From Sphingopyxis panaciterrae (GTDB lineage Bacteria > Pseudomonadota > Alphaproteobacteria > Sphingomonadales > Sphingomonadaceae): DNA of 64,000 bases. A model generated the notes under the pieces. That model was not told the origin of the DNA. It worked only from the letters and a program-made list of their open reading frames with translations, and ran no database searches. The stretch lies in the NCBI RefSeq assembly GCF_011762125.1, contig NZ_JAASQN010000001.1:434001-498000 (forward strand), given 5' to 3'. The stretch's first letter is position 1. Each line of letters begins with the position of its first letter. This document shows, piece after piece, positions 18,520-26,605 of this stretch. The translations under genes were made by a program, and so were the position numbers.

Positions 18520-19860
18520 TTACCCCGCCTTCGCTACCCGCCAGATCGTGTTGCCGGTATCGTCGGCGATCAGCGCGCTGCCGTCCTTGGCGACCTTCAC
18601 ATCGGCCGGACGGCCGCGGGTCGACTTGCCGTCCTTGGCCAGGAACTGGTCGAGCAGGGTGATCGGCAGTGCGTCGAGCGGCTTGCCATTGGCGCCAAAC
18701 TTGACGAACACGACGTCATAGCCGGAGACGGGTTCGCGGTTCCATGAACCATGCCGGGCGACCAGCGCGCCGTTCGCCCAGCGTTCGCCCAGATCGAGGC
18801 CTTGGGTGAAGGTCATCCCCAGCGGCGCGGTGTGGGCGCCGAGGCCATAGTCGGGGCGCTTGACATATTGGCGACGGTCCTCGGCTTCGGGCTCGACGCG
18901 CGGGTCGATGAACCCGCCCCAATAATACCAGGGCCAGCCATAGAAATCGCCTTCGCCGATATCGGTCAGATAGTCGGGAACCAGGTCGCTGCCCAGCATG
19001 TCGCGTTCGTTGACCACGGTCCACAGCCGGTCGCTGCCCGGATAGAAGCCAAGCCCGACGGGGTTGCGGATGCCGGCGGCGAAGGTGCGGACATATTTAT
19101 TCTCGGGGCGAACCTCGAGGATGCTGGCGCGGCGGACTTCATTGCCCATGCCCTTTTCGCCGATGTTGCTGTCGGCACCGACGCCGATATACAGCCAGCC
19201 GTTGGGCGCCGCGGCAAGGCTCTTCGTCCAGTGGCGGTTCGTGCCCTTGGCGGGCAGGTCGACCAGCTTTTCACCCTTGCCGCTCATCTTCGTCTCGCCC
19301 TCGACATAGGGAAAGGCGAGCAGCGCGTCGGTGTTGGCGACGTAAAGCGTCTTGCCGACCAGCGCCATGCCGTATGGCGAGTTGAGTCCGCTGATATAGG
19401 CGGTCTTCACCTCGGCCTTGCCGTCGCCGTCGGCATCGCGAAGCAGGGTGATGCGGTTCGCCGATTTGCCGCCGGCGCCGGCCTTGCCCATCAGCGTGCC
19501 CATGATCTTGCCCTCGACCCCCGACGTGTCGCGCGGCGGGCTCTGCGCCTCGGCGACCAGCACGTCGCCGTTGGGGAGCACGAGCATGTTGCGCGGATGG
19601 TCGAGCCCCTCGGCAAAGCGCGCGACGGTCAGCCCCTGTGCCGCGCGCGGTGTCTGTCCGGCGGGCCAGCTCGTCGCTTCGGGGACATTCGTCGTCGGGA
19701 AGCTCTCGGTCTTTTGCGATGCCATCACCGGCACCCGGCCGCTCAGTTCGGCGGTCGAAAAGCGCGCGACGTCGGGGCGCGACATGACATAGAGGGTGAT
19801 CCCGCCGATGATCAGGATCAGCAGCAGGGCGAGGGCGGCATATTTCAGGATCTTGCGCAT
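18520..19860 (-). CDS. PQQ-type sugar/sorbosone dehydrogenase family protein
   Basis: A 446-aa protein with one N-terminal membrane helix (ALALLLILIIGGITLYVM) and a large six-bladed propeller outside. Family signs: FAEGLDHPRNMLVLPNGDVLVAE, the HWTKSLA histidine, GVGADSN, GIRNPVGLGFYPG, NERD, and ARHGSWNR near the end. Such proteins oxidise sugars or aldoses with PQQ in the periplasm, though many have unknown substrates. No PQQ biosynthesis genes are in the window. Confidence 0.87.
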   Translation of the reverse strand: MRKILKYAALALLLILIIGGITLYVMSRPDVARFSTAELSGRVPVMASQKTESFPTTNVPEATSWPAGQTPRAAQGLTVARFAEGLDHPRNMLVLPNGDVLVAEAQSPPRDTSGVEGKIMGTLMGKAGAGGKSANRITLLRDADGDGKAEVKTAYISGLNSPYGMALVGKTLYVANTDALLAFPYVEGETKMSGKGEKLVDLPAKGTNRHWTKSLAAAPNGWLYIGVGADSNIGEKGMGNEVRRASILEVRPENKYVRTFAAGIRNPVGLGFYPGSDRLWTVVNERDMLGSDLVPDYLTDIGEGDFYGWPWYYWGGFIDPRVEPEAEDRRQYVKRPDYGLGAHTAPLGMTFTQGLDLGERWANGALVARHGSWNREPVSGYDVVFVKFGANGKPLDALPITLLDQFLAKDGKSTRGRPADVKVAKDGSALIADDTGNTIWRVAKAG

Positions 19861-20040
19861 GACCCATGTCTACACGGGCAAGGCGCGGCGGCAAAGAGCC
19901 GAAACGCGGATGGCCGCGATGGGCCTGGTTAACAGGTCGGCTATGACAGTTAACCTTACCTGTTTGTTCATCACGGTTGGGAACGGCGCAGTGATGGCGG
20001 GGCGCTATCAGGGGCCGTCACGCAACCGACCGGGAACCCG

Positions 20041-20256
20041 ATGCAGCTGCCAGCCCCATTTCTTGCCGATCGCGGAGCGGTCGATGACGCCCATGCGCTG
20101 ATCGCCCAGCATGGCGAGGAGGCAGGCTATGCGGCGGCGGCGCGTGCCGAACAATATCGCATGCTCGGCAACCACATCTATTTCGCGCGCTGGCGCCAGA
20201 TAGAGCGGCTGATCACCTATTTGTCGGTCGAGGACGTGCTCGACACGGTGCACTAG
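20041..20256 (+). CDS. Small conserved protein (DUF6961-like)
   Basis: A 71-aa soluble protein (LIAQHGEEAGYAAAARAEQYRMLGN, then FARWRQIERLITYLS). The pattern matches a short family common in sphingomonads that I know only as a domain of unknown function. It stands alone between divergent sugar dehydrogenase and convergent argC. GGGAA upstream could serve as ribosome site. Confidence 0.65.
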   Translation: MQLPAPFLADRGAVDDAHALIAQHGEEAGYAAAARAEQYRMLGNHIYFARWRQIERLITYLSVEDVLDTVH

Positions 20257-20274
20257 GCGCCAGGTCGATACAAC

Positions 20275-21201
20275 CTAAAGCCGCAGGCCCGCGGTTTCGG
20301 GCAAACCCGCCATGATATTGAGGTTCTGGACGCAGGCGCCGCTGGCGCCCTTGCCCAGATTGTCGAGCCGCGCGACAAGCCGCGCCTGGCTGCCATCTCC
20401 GCTGCCGAACACGAACAGCTCGATCCGGTCGTCGCCGGACTGCGAACCGCGTAGCAGCATCTCGCCATCGCTCGGCGCGTCGCCCATCACGACGACCGGG
20501 CTTCCGGCATAAAATTCGGCCAGCGCCGCACGCAGCGCATCGGGCGTCGCGGCGCCAGGTATCGCGGCGAGCGGCAGCGGGACTTCGACCACCATCCCGC
20601 GGTGCGCCGCGATAACCGCGGGCGAAAAGAGCGGGGCGATCGACAAGCCGCAGCGCGATTGCATTTCGGGCACATGCTTGTGATCGAGCGTCAGGGCATA
20701 GCCCCGCCACGCGATGTCGCGGTCCTCTTCGAACCGTTCGATCAGTGCCTTGCCGCCGCCCGAATAACCGCTGACCGCGTTACAGCTATACGGCCAGTCG
20801 GCGGGGAGCAGCCCGGCGCGGACCAGCGGGGCGACGAGCGCGATAAAGCCGGTGGAATAGCAGCCGGGATTGCTGACCCGCGCGGCTGCGGCGACCGCAT
20901 CATGGCCGCTGACCTCGGGAAAACCATAGATCCAGCCGGGCGCGACGCGATGCGCGGTCGATGCGTCGATCACGCGGGTGGCCGCGTTGTCGATCATCGC
21001 GACCGATTCGCGTGCAGCATCGTCGGGCAGGCAAAGAATGACGAAATCGGCGTCGTTCAGCGCCTCGCGCCGCGCCGCGGCATCCTTGCGGCGCGCGTCG
21101 TCCAAGGTCGCGAGCGCGAACTCGCTCCGCCCGGCCAGCCGCTCGGCGATTTCCAGGCCCGTCGTTCCCGCCGCGCCGTCGATGAAGACCGTTTTTGTCA
21201 T
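20275..21201 (-). CDS. argC: N-acetyl-gamma-glutamyl-phosphate reductase, short type
   Basis: A 308-aa NADPH-dependent enzyme, third step of arginine synthesis. The nucleotide-binding start is FIDGAAGTTGLEIAERL and the catalytic cysteine is in SNPGCYSTG. It is of the shorter type 2 ArgC class. Its ATG lies three bases after the stop of the NlpC/P60 gene, so the two are likely co-transcribed, with the aminopeptidase gene upstream on the same strand. Confidence 0.95.
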   Translation of the reverse strand: MTKTVFIDGAAGTTGLEIAERLAGRSEFALATLDDARRKDAAARREALNDADFVILCLPDDAARESVAMIDNAATRVIDASTAHRVAPGWIYGFPEVSGHDAVAAAARVSNPGCYSTGFIALVAPLVRAGLLPADWPYSCNAVSGYSGGGKALIERFEEDRDIAWRGYALTLDHKHVPEMQSRCGLSIAPLFSPAVIAAHRGMVVEVPLPLAAIPGAATPDALRAALAEFYAGSPVVVMGDAPSDGEMLLRGSQSGDDRIELFVFGSGDGSQARLVARLDNLGKGASGACVQNLNIMAGLPETAGLRL

Positions 21202-21204
21202 GAT

Positions 21205-22149
21205 TTATCGCAGTCGTTTTATGCCGCTGACCGCGGGTTCATGGCCTTTGGCGGCCGAACGCGCGATCACGTCGGCGAGGGGTTCGGTGCGGACCTCCAT
21301 CCATTGGCGGCTCGCATGAATGATGACCCGGTCGTCGGCCATGATCCCGACATGCCCGGGAAAGAAGACAAGGTCGCCGCGGGCAAGGCCGGAAGGAGCG
21401 ACATCCTTGTCGGCGCCGAGCGATGCGAGTTGCAGGTCGCTGTCGCGCGGCAACTGCACGCCCGCCATGCTCCAGGCGAGCTGGACGAGACCCGAACAGT
21501 CGATGCCCTTTGCGGTGCGGCCGCCCCAGACATAGGGGGTCCCAATGAGTTCCTCGGCGACCGCGGCGGGGTCGTCATGCTGCGCGCTAACCTCGATCAT
21601 CGCGGCCAACGGCAGGAAGCCGTGCGACGTCGTAAGCCATTCGCCGTCGGCTTCGCCCATGACAAGCGCGCCGCGCGGCAGGATCGCCGAACCGCCGGCA
21701 GCTGCATCCGGACTGCTGTGCAGGATCGCCTCGGCGGCGTGGACCCGGTGTGTCGGCGCAATCGGAGCGCCGAGCGCATCGGCGGCGAGATAGCCGACAT
21801 AATGATCGGCCAGGCTGTATCCCCACGCCCAGCCGCCGGTCAGGTCGAGCAGGGCGAAGCCTTCGCCGAACAGCAATTCGCTCGTCTGTTCGGCAGCGAG
21901 CGACGGCGTCGCGCGGAGGGTTGCGGCCGGCAACACGCCGCTGCGCATCATCGGCGCGGCATAATGCGGCGCGAAATGCTGCCCCGCCACCGAGATATCG
22001 GCCAAGTCGGGGCGGATCGCGACGATGCGCGGATCGAACGTCTGCGACGTACCGGTCAGGCCAAAGCGATCGCGACCGGCGCCAACGACGCCGGGGCGCC
22101 CCATGCGCACGCGGTTTGCCGCCAGATTATCGCCATTCTTCGCTGTCAC
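21205..22149 (-). CDS. NlpC/P60 (C40) peptidase with SH3-like domains, apparently cytosolic
   Basis: A 314-aa protein: SH3b-like regions from about 60 to 190, then the C40 domain with TPYVWGGRTAKGIDCSGLVQLAW (catalytic Cys), PGHVGI (His) and IHASR. No signal peptide or membrane segment is seen. This plan resembles YkfC-type gamma-D-glutamyl-diamino-acid endopeptidases which trim murein peptides in the cytosol. Its place between an M17 aminopeptidase and argC fits peptide recycling. Confidence 0.85.
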   Translation of the reverse strand: MTAKNGDNLAANRVRMGRPGVVGAGRDRFGLTGTSQTFDPRIVAIRPDLADISVAGQHFAPHYAAPMMRSGVLPAATLRATPSLAAEQTSELLFGEGFALLDLTGGWAWGYSLADHYVGYLAADALGAPIAPTHRVHAAEAILHSSPDAAAGGSAILPRGALVMGEADGEWLTTSHGFLPLAAMIEVSAQHDDPAAVAEELIGTPYVWGGRTAKGIDCSGLVQLAWSMAGVQLPRDSDLQLASLGADKDVAPSGLARGDLVFFPGHVGIMADDRVIIHASRQWMEVRTEPLADVIARSAAKGHEPAVSGIKRLR

Positions 22150-22224
22150 ATGCCGTCCTGTAGAAAGTCGTCACCCGCCCCCGGCGGACAATCGCGGCGC
22201 ATTAGACCAGCAGGCCGGTCTTTA

Positions 22225-23649
22225 TCAAGACGCTTCGCCCCCGGCGCGACTCTGGGCGCGGCGGTCGTAGCGGGCTTGCAACATCGCCCATGCGGCGCGC
22301 AGGCCCAGCGCGGCACCGCCCTTCGGCCGGCCGGGTTTCGCCGATGGCCGCCACGCGAAGGTATCGAAATGCGCCCAGGGCGTCCCGTCGGGAACAAAGC
22401 GTTTCAGGAACAACGCCGCGGTGATCGATCCCGCAAAAGCTGAACTGCCCGCATTGCCGAGGTCGGCAATGTCGGTTTCGAGCAGGTCGGCATAGCCGTC
22501 CCACAGCGGCATTCGCCACAGCGGATCGTCACGTTCGGTCCCGCCCTTCAGCATATCATCGGCAAGGCTGTCGTCGTTTGAGTAGAGCGCCGGAAGATCG
22601 GGGCCGAGCGCGACGCGTGCGGCGCCGGTCAGGGTCGCAAAGTCGACGATCAGTTCGGGCTTGTCTTCGCCCGCCTTCGCCAGCGCATCGCCGAGCACCA
22701 GCCGGCCTTCGGCGTCGGTGTTGCCGATCTCGACCGTCAACCCGAGCCGGCTTTTCAATACGTCGCCGGGGCGGAAGGCGTCGGCCGAAATCGCGTTCTC
22801 CGCCGCGGCGACGAGGCAGTGAAGGCGGACCGGCAGGCCCGACGCCATCACCAGTTCGGCCAGCGCGAGCACATGCGCGCCGCCGCCCATGTCCTTTTTC
22901 ATCAGCCGCATGCCCGCCGAGGGCTTGATATCGAGCCCGCCGCTATCAAAGCTGATACCCTTGCCGACGAGCGCGACGCGCGGGTGATTGTCCTTGCCCC
23001 AGACGACCTCGATCAGCCGCGGCGCGTGCTGCTTTGCGGCGGCGCGTCCGACCGCGTGGATCATGGGATAGCCCTGTTCGAGCGCCTCGCCCTTGGTGAC
23101 CGTCAGCTTGCCGCCATGCGCCTTGGCGATACGCTCGGCTTCCTTCTCGAGCCCGGCCGGACCCATATCGGCGGCGGGCGCGTTGACGAGATCGCGGACA
23201 AGCGCGGTCGCGCGCGCCTCGGCGACCACCGGCGCGATAGCGCTGACGTCGGTCGTCAACAGCACGCGCGGCCCCTTGTTCACCGTCTTCGCACGATAGG
23301 CGTCGAACCGGTATTGGGCGCTCATCCATCCGAACATGGCTTTGCCCGGCTGCTGTCCCTCGAGGCGATAGCGTCCTTCGGGCAGGATTTGGCCAAGCTT
23401 GGCCAGGCACCAGGCCGACAGGCTGCCGGCATTCGCGACCGTGGTCACGACCGCCCAGCGTTCGGGATCGTCGCCGGGCAATATCGCGTGGACAAAGGCG
23501 TCGGGTTTGAAGCCGACCGCGGCGAGATGCGCGCGTTCGCGGGCGCTGCGCCCCTTCAGCCAGCCATCATAGCTTTGCTTGTCGACGAGGTGGATGGGGC
23601 GGGCGTCCTGCCCCTTGTCGGGCTGGATCATGTCGGAATAATCGATCAT
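22225..23649 (-). CDS. Leucyl aminopeptidase family (M17)
   Basis: A 474-aa two-metal aminopeptidase. The metal site is complete: VALVGKGISFDSGG (Lys, Asp), MKKDMGGG (Asp) and NTDAEGRL (Asp, Glu). Removes N-terminal residues from peptides in the cytosol. ATG 23649 gives MIDYSDMIQP; a longer frame to 23790 reads into the palindromic element and was rejected. That element begins only 14 bases before the start codon, so any promoter must lie within it. Confidence 0.93.
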   Translation of the reverse strand: MIDYSDMIQPDKGQDARPIHLVDKQSYDGWLKGRSARERAHLAAVGFKPDAFVHAILPGDDPERWAVVTTVANAGSLSAWCLAKLGQILPEGRYRLEGQQPGKAMFGWMSAQYRFDAYRAKTVNKGPRVLLTTDVSAIAPVVAEARATALVRDLVNAPAADMGPAGLEKEAERIAKAHGGKLTVTKGEALEQGYPMIHAVGRAAAKQHAPRLIEVVWGKDNHPRVALVGKGISFDSGGLDIKPSAGMRLMKKDMGGGAHVLALAELVMASGLPVRLHCLVAAAENAISADAFRPGDVLKSRLGLTVEIGNTDAEGRLVLGDALAKAGEDKPELIVDFATLTGAARVALGPDLPALYSNDDSLADDMLKGGTERDDPLWRMPLWDGYADLLETDIADLGNAGSSAFAGSITAALFLKRFVPDGTPWAHFDTFAWRPSAKPGRPKGGAALGLRAAWAMLQARYDRRAQSRAGGEAS

Positions 23650-23662
23650 GATGGTGGTGATA

Positions 23663-23929
23663 GAGTCTGTCCTGTTGAGATTGAGGCGTCGAGATTGCCC
23701 TGGGAAGCCCGCCGGCGAGGAGCGGCGTGCCGCAGGGGCTGGCGGCCCCTGCCAGCGACGCGACGAAGTCCGGCGGGCTTCCCAGGGCAACCGCTCCGCG
23801 GCGGGCCGATTTTGGCCCAGGGCCGCGTCGCTCGTCGGTTACTATGCTTCGGCATGGCTCCCTCCTCGCTCCTTGCCCTGAGCCAAAATCGGCTCCGTCT
23901 CGACGCCTCAATCTCAACAGGACAGACTC
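23663..23929. mobile_element. 267-bp cloverleaf-like palindromic element
   Basis: Exact 32-base terminal inverted repeats (23663-23694 with 23898-23929; GAGTCTGTCCTGTTGAGATT at the outer end) enclose two more stems: an exact 21-base pair (23695-23715/23770-23790, CCTGGGAAGCCCGCCGG) and a 17-base pair with one mismatch (23806-23822/23876-23892, GATTTTGGCCCAGGG). A folded strand would form a three-way junction. No gene is inside. It looks like a miniature non-coding mobile repeat; no target-site duplication is obvious. It fills most of the gap 23650-23974. Confidence 0.6.
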
Positions 23930-23974
23930 CTAGGCCGACAGGGAAACTTTGTCGATTCCCGGCGTTGTTGCGGC

Positions 23975-24808
23975 ATGACGAACATCCATCGCTATCGCGC
24001 CGTCGCGCTCGCACTCTCGGGCGCGCTGATTTTCACCGCCTGCTCCGAGAAGAAGGACACGCCGGCCGAAAAGGCCGCCGCCGCGACCGTCCCCGGAGCG
24101 CCGCCGGGTGGCGCCGCCGATATCGCAGCGAAAAATGCGCCCGCGTCTGACGTCAAGGAAAAGAACGACCTGGTCGAATTCGCCTATAGCTATCCAAGCG
24201 AAGCCGCACAGATCCCCAAACTCGCCGCATGGCTCGACAATGATCGCGCGACCAAGCGCGAAGCACTCGTGACCGCGGCGCGGCGCGATCGGGAAGCGGC
24301 GGAGAAAGACGGGTTCCCTTATCACGCGCACAGCCACCTGCAGAAATGGCAGCGCGTGACCGCGACGCGGCGTTTCGTCAGCCTGTCGGCGGAAATCGAC
24401 ACCTATATGGGCGGCGCGCACGGCATGCAGAGCTTCGATACGCTGCTTTGGGATCGCAATCACGCGACTCAGATCAAGCCGCTCGACATGTTCACCAGCG
24501 GCGAGGCGTTCGACAAGGCGGTGAACGACGATCTGTGCGCCGCGATCGAACGCGAGAAGGCGGTAAGGGGCATCGAATGGGTGCGCGGGGGCGACGACCC
24601 CTTTGGCAAATGCCCTTCGGCGTCGGCGCAGACGGTGTGGCTCGGATCGTCCGACGGGCGTTATCTCGATCGCCTGACGATTGCGATCGGCCCTTACGAA
24701 ATCGGTCCCTATGCCGAGGGCAGCTACAAGATCAACCTGCCGATGTCGGCGGCGCTCGCGAACGCCGTCAAACCCGATTTTGCCCGCGATTTCCTGCCGA
24801 CGAAGTAA
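23975..24808 (+). CDS. DUF3298/DUF4163 lipoprotein
   Basis: A 277-aa envelope protein. A lipobox (FTAC, about residue 23) ends the signal peptide, an Ala/Pro-rich linker follows, then a DUF4163-like part and a DUF3298 part marked by YMGGAHGM. These domains also occur in RsiV and PdaC-type proteins. A DDPFGKCP stretch adds another cysteine. It lies just past the cloverleaf element and 13 bases before the SDR gene, with which it may form an operon. Confidence 0.82.
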   Translation: MTNIHRYRAVALALSGALIFTACSEKKDTPAEKAAAATVPGAPPGGAADIAAKNAPASDVKEKNDLVEFAYSYPSEAAQIPKLAAWLDNDRATKREALVTAARRDREAAEKDGFPYHAHSHLQKWQRVTATRRFVSLSAEIDTYMGGAHGMQSFDTLLWDRNHATQIKPLDMFTSGEAFDKAVNDDLCAAIEREKAVRGIEWVRGGDDPFGKCPSASAQTVWLGSSDGRYLDRLTIAIGPYEIGPYAEGSYKINLPMSAALANAVKPDFARDFLPTK

Positions 24809-24821
24809 AGGAGAAGGGGTG

Positions 24822-25757
24822 ATGGTGAAGCAGCCCAAGGCCGGCAAGGTCGGTGAAACACCCAAGGAAAAGAAGGGTAAGGCACGCGCCGCCGCCAAGC
24901 TGCGCAAAGCGGTCGGCGGCGCCAAGTCGATTGCCAGACCCTTGTCCGACCGCGAAACCGACCTCGACCGGGCGCCCCGATGGCAGCCGCGGTATCCAGG
25001 GTCGGGCCGGCTGGATGGCAAGGTAGCGATCGTCACCGGCGGCGACAGCGGCATCGGCCGCGCCGTCTGTGCGTTGTTCGCGCGCGAGGGGGCCGACATC
25101 GCGCTCGTTTACCATAGCAACAAGGATGACGCCGCCGACACCGTCGCGATCGTCGAGGCCGAAGGACGCCGGGCGATTGCGATCAAGGCCGATGTCGGCA
25201 AGCCCGACGCCGGCGAAAAGGTGGTCGCGCGCGTGATCGACAAGCTCGGCCGCCTCGACATATTGGTGAACAATGCCGGAGAACAGCACCCCGCCGCCGA
25301 CATTCGCGATATCAGCGCCGATCAACTCCAGCGCACCTTCGCGACGAATATCTTCGGCATGTTCTATCTGGTGCAGGCCGCACTGCCGCATCTTCGGAAA
25401 GGCGCGGCGATCGTCAATTGCACCAGCGTGACGATGTACCAGGGGTCGGAAGGGCTGCTCGACTATAGTGCGACGAAGGGCGCAATCACCGCTTTTACCC
25501 GGTCGCTCAGCGAGAATCTGGTCGGTAAGGGGATCCGCGTCAACGCGGTCGCCCCCGGCCCGATCTGGACGCCGCTCAACCCGGGGGGCGGGGCGCCCGC
25601 GCAGAAGGTCGAGAGCTTCGGTGAAAGCACGCCGATGAAACGCCCCGGCGAACCCAATGAGGTCGCACCCGCCTTCCTGTTCCTGGCGTGCGACGACAGC
25701 AGCTATATGTCGGGCCAGGTGTTGCATCCCAACGGCGGTACGATCGTTAACGGATAG
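24822..25757 (+). CDS. SDR oxidoreductase of the YghA/GSP39 stress type
   Basis: A 311-aa short-chain dehydrogenase with a Lys-rich N-terminal extension of about 65 residues (KAGKVGETPKEKKGKARAA). The catalytic domain has TGGDSGIG, NNAGEQHP, the serine in NCTSVT, and YSATKGA. It ends GQVLHPNGGTIVNG, characteristic of YghA/YdaD (general stress protein 39). AAAGGAGAAGGGG precedes ATG 24822. A small DUF3008 gene follows 23 bases later. Confidence 0.9.
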   Translation: MVKQPKAGKVGETPKEKKGKARAAAKLRKAVGGAKSIARPLSDRETDLDRAPRWQPRYPGSGRLDGKVAIVTGGDSGIGRAVCALFAREGADIALVYHSNKDDAADTVAIVEAEGRRAIAIKADVGKPDAGEKVVARVIDKLGRLDILVNNAGEQHPAADIRDISADQLQRTFATNIFGMFYLVQAALPHLRKGAAIVNCTSVTMYQGSEGLLDYSATKGAITAFTRSLSENLVGKGIRVNAVAPGPIWTPLNPGGGAPAQKVESFGESTPMKRPGEPNEVAPAFLFLACDDSSYMSGQVLHPNGGTIVNG

Positions 25758-25780
25758 CGGGGGCAGACAGGAGACTTGTC

Positions 25781-25963
25781 ATGCCAGCCAAATCCAAGGC
25801 GCAGCAAAAGGCGGCCGGTGCCGCGCTGAGCGCGAAGCGCGGCGACACGCCGAAGTCGAAACTCAAGGGCGCCTCGAAGCAGATGGTCGACAGTATGACC
25901 GAAAAGCAGCTTGAGGATTTCGCCAAGGGATCGACCAAGGGTAAGCCCGAGCACGCCGACTAG
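25781..25963 (+). CDS. DUF3008 small basic protein
   Basis: A 60-aa Lys-rich protein (MPAKSKAQQKAAGAALSAKR, KGASKQMVDSMTEKQLEDFA) with the DUF3008 pattern. Such short disordered proteins are common in stress-response regions of alphaproteobacteria. Its place directly after the GSP39-type SDR suggests shared stress control. Confidence 0.87.
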   Translation: MPAKSKAQQKAAGAALSAKRGDTPKSKLKGASKQMVDSMTEKQLEDFAKGSTKGKPEHAD

Positions 25964-26032
25964 CTCTGCCGGGCTGGATTATCCGGATGAAATCGGCCAT
26001 TCCTTCGCTGATAAGGCCATCAGCAGGGGAAG

Positions 26033-26602
26033 ATGATGCGTCGTTTCCATCGATATGGCTGTGCGGTGGCAATGTTCGCTGCGCTGGGCGGATGCAGCTT
26101 TCAGGCCGCGCTCGACAAGCTTGTCTCTCCCGAGCGGCAGAAGGAAGTCGTCGCGATTGCCGAGCGCTTCTGCGCAGACCCGGCCAATGTCAAATTCATC
26201 CTTCATCCCGAGATCGCCAATTCGACGATCGAAGCGGCGCCCGCGCTGCCGCGCGAATGCCCCGAGGGCAAGGCGACATGGCAACTCGCGTCCTACAACT
26301 GGAAGACCAATGTCACGCCGGGGCTGAAACAGCGGCAGGAAGAGGTCGTCGTGGTGGGCACCAGCGCGGGCAAATGGACGACGGTATCGCTGCGCTTCTA
26401 TGCCGAGAATGACGGGCCGATGCAGGTCGCCGAATGGAATGTGCTCGGCAGCAAGACGAAGCCGCCGGCGCTAGCGTTTGTCGAGCAGTATGAAGCCGGG
26501 GCGCGGACGATGCGGATCGCCCTTCCTATCCTGCTGCTCGCAATCGGCGGGATCATATTCTGGCTGGTCCGGCGGCACCGCGCCAAAAAACGGGCCGCCT
26601 GA
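26033..26602 (+). CDS. Putative lipoprotein with C-terminal membrane helix
   Basis: A 189-aa protein: a signal peptide ending in ALGGC (possible lipidated Cys), a beta-rich middle (ATWQLASYNWKTN, EEVVVVGTSAGKWTTVSLRF) and one C-terminal helix (IALPILLLAIGGIIFWLV) followed by a basic tail. I do not recognise the family. ATG 26033 or 26036 is served by AGGGGAAG. Confidence 0.7.
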   Translation: MMRRFHRYGCAVAMFAALGGCSFQAALDKLVSPERQKEVVAIAERFCADPANVKFILHPEIANSTIEAAPALPRECPEGKATWQLASYNWKTNVTPGLKQRQEEVVVVGTSAGKWTTVSLRFYAENDGPMQVAEWNVLGSKTKPPALAFVEQYEAGARTMRIALPILLLAIGGIIFWLVRRHRAKKRAA

Positions 26603-26605
26603 CCG

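Noticed and set aside
19929..19963. AACAGGT/ACCTGTT inverted repeat upstream of the 71-aa gene
   Set aside because: Seven-base arms with a 20-base spacer and no promoter nearby are too weak to call.
23650..24014. Open frames crossing the palindromic element
   Set aside because: They repeat the same odd peptides in both directions because the DNA is palindromic, and show no ribosome site or domain.
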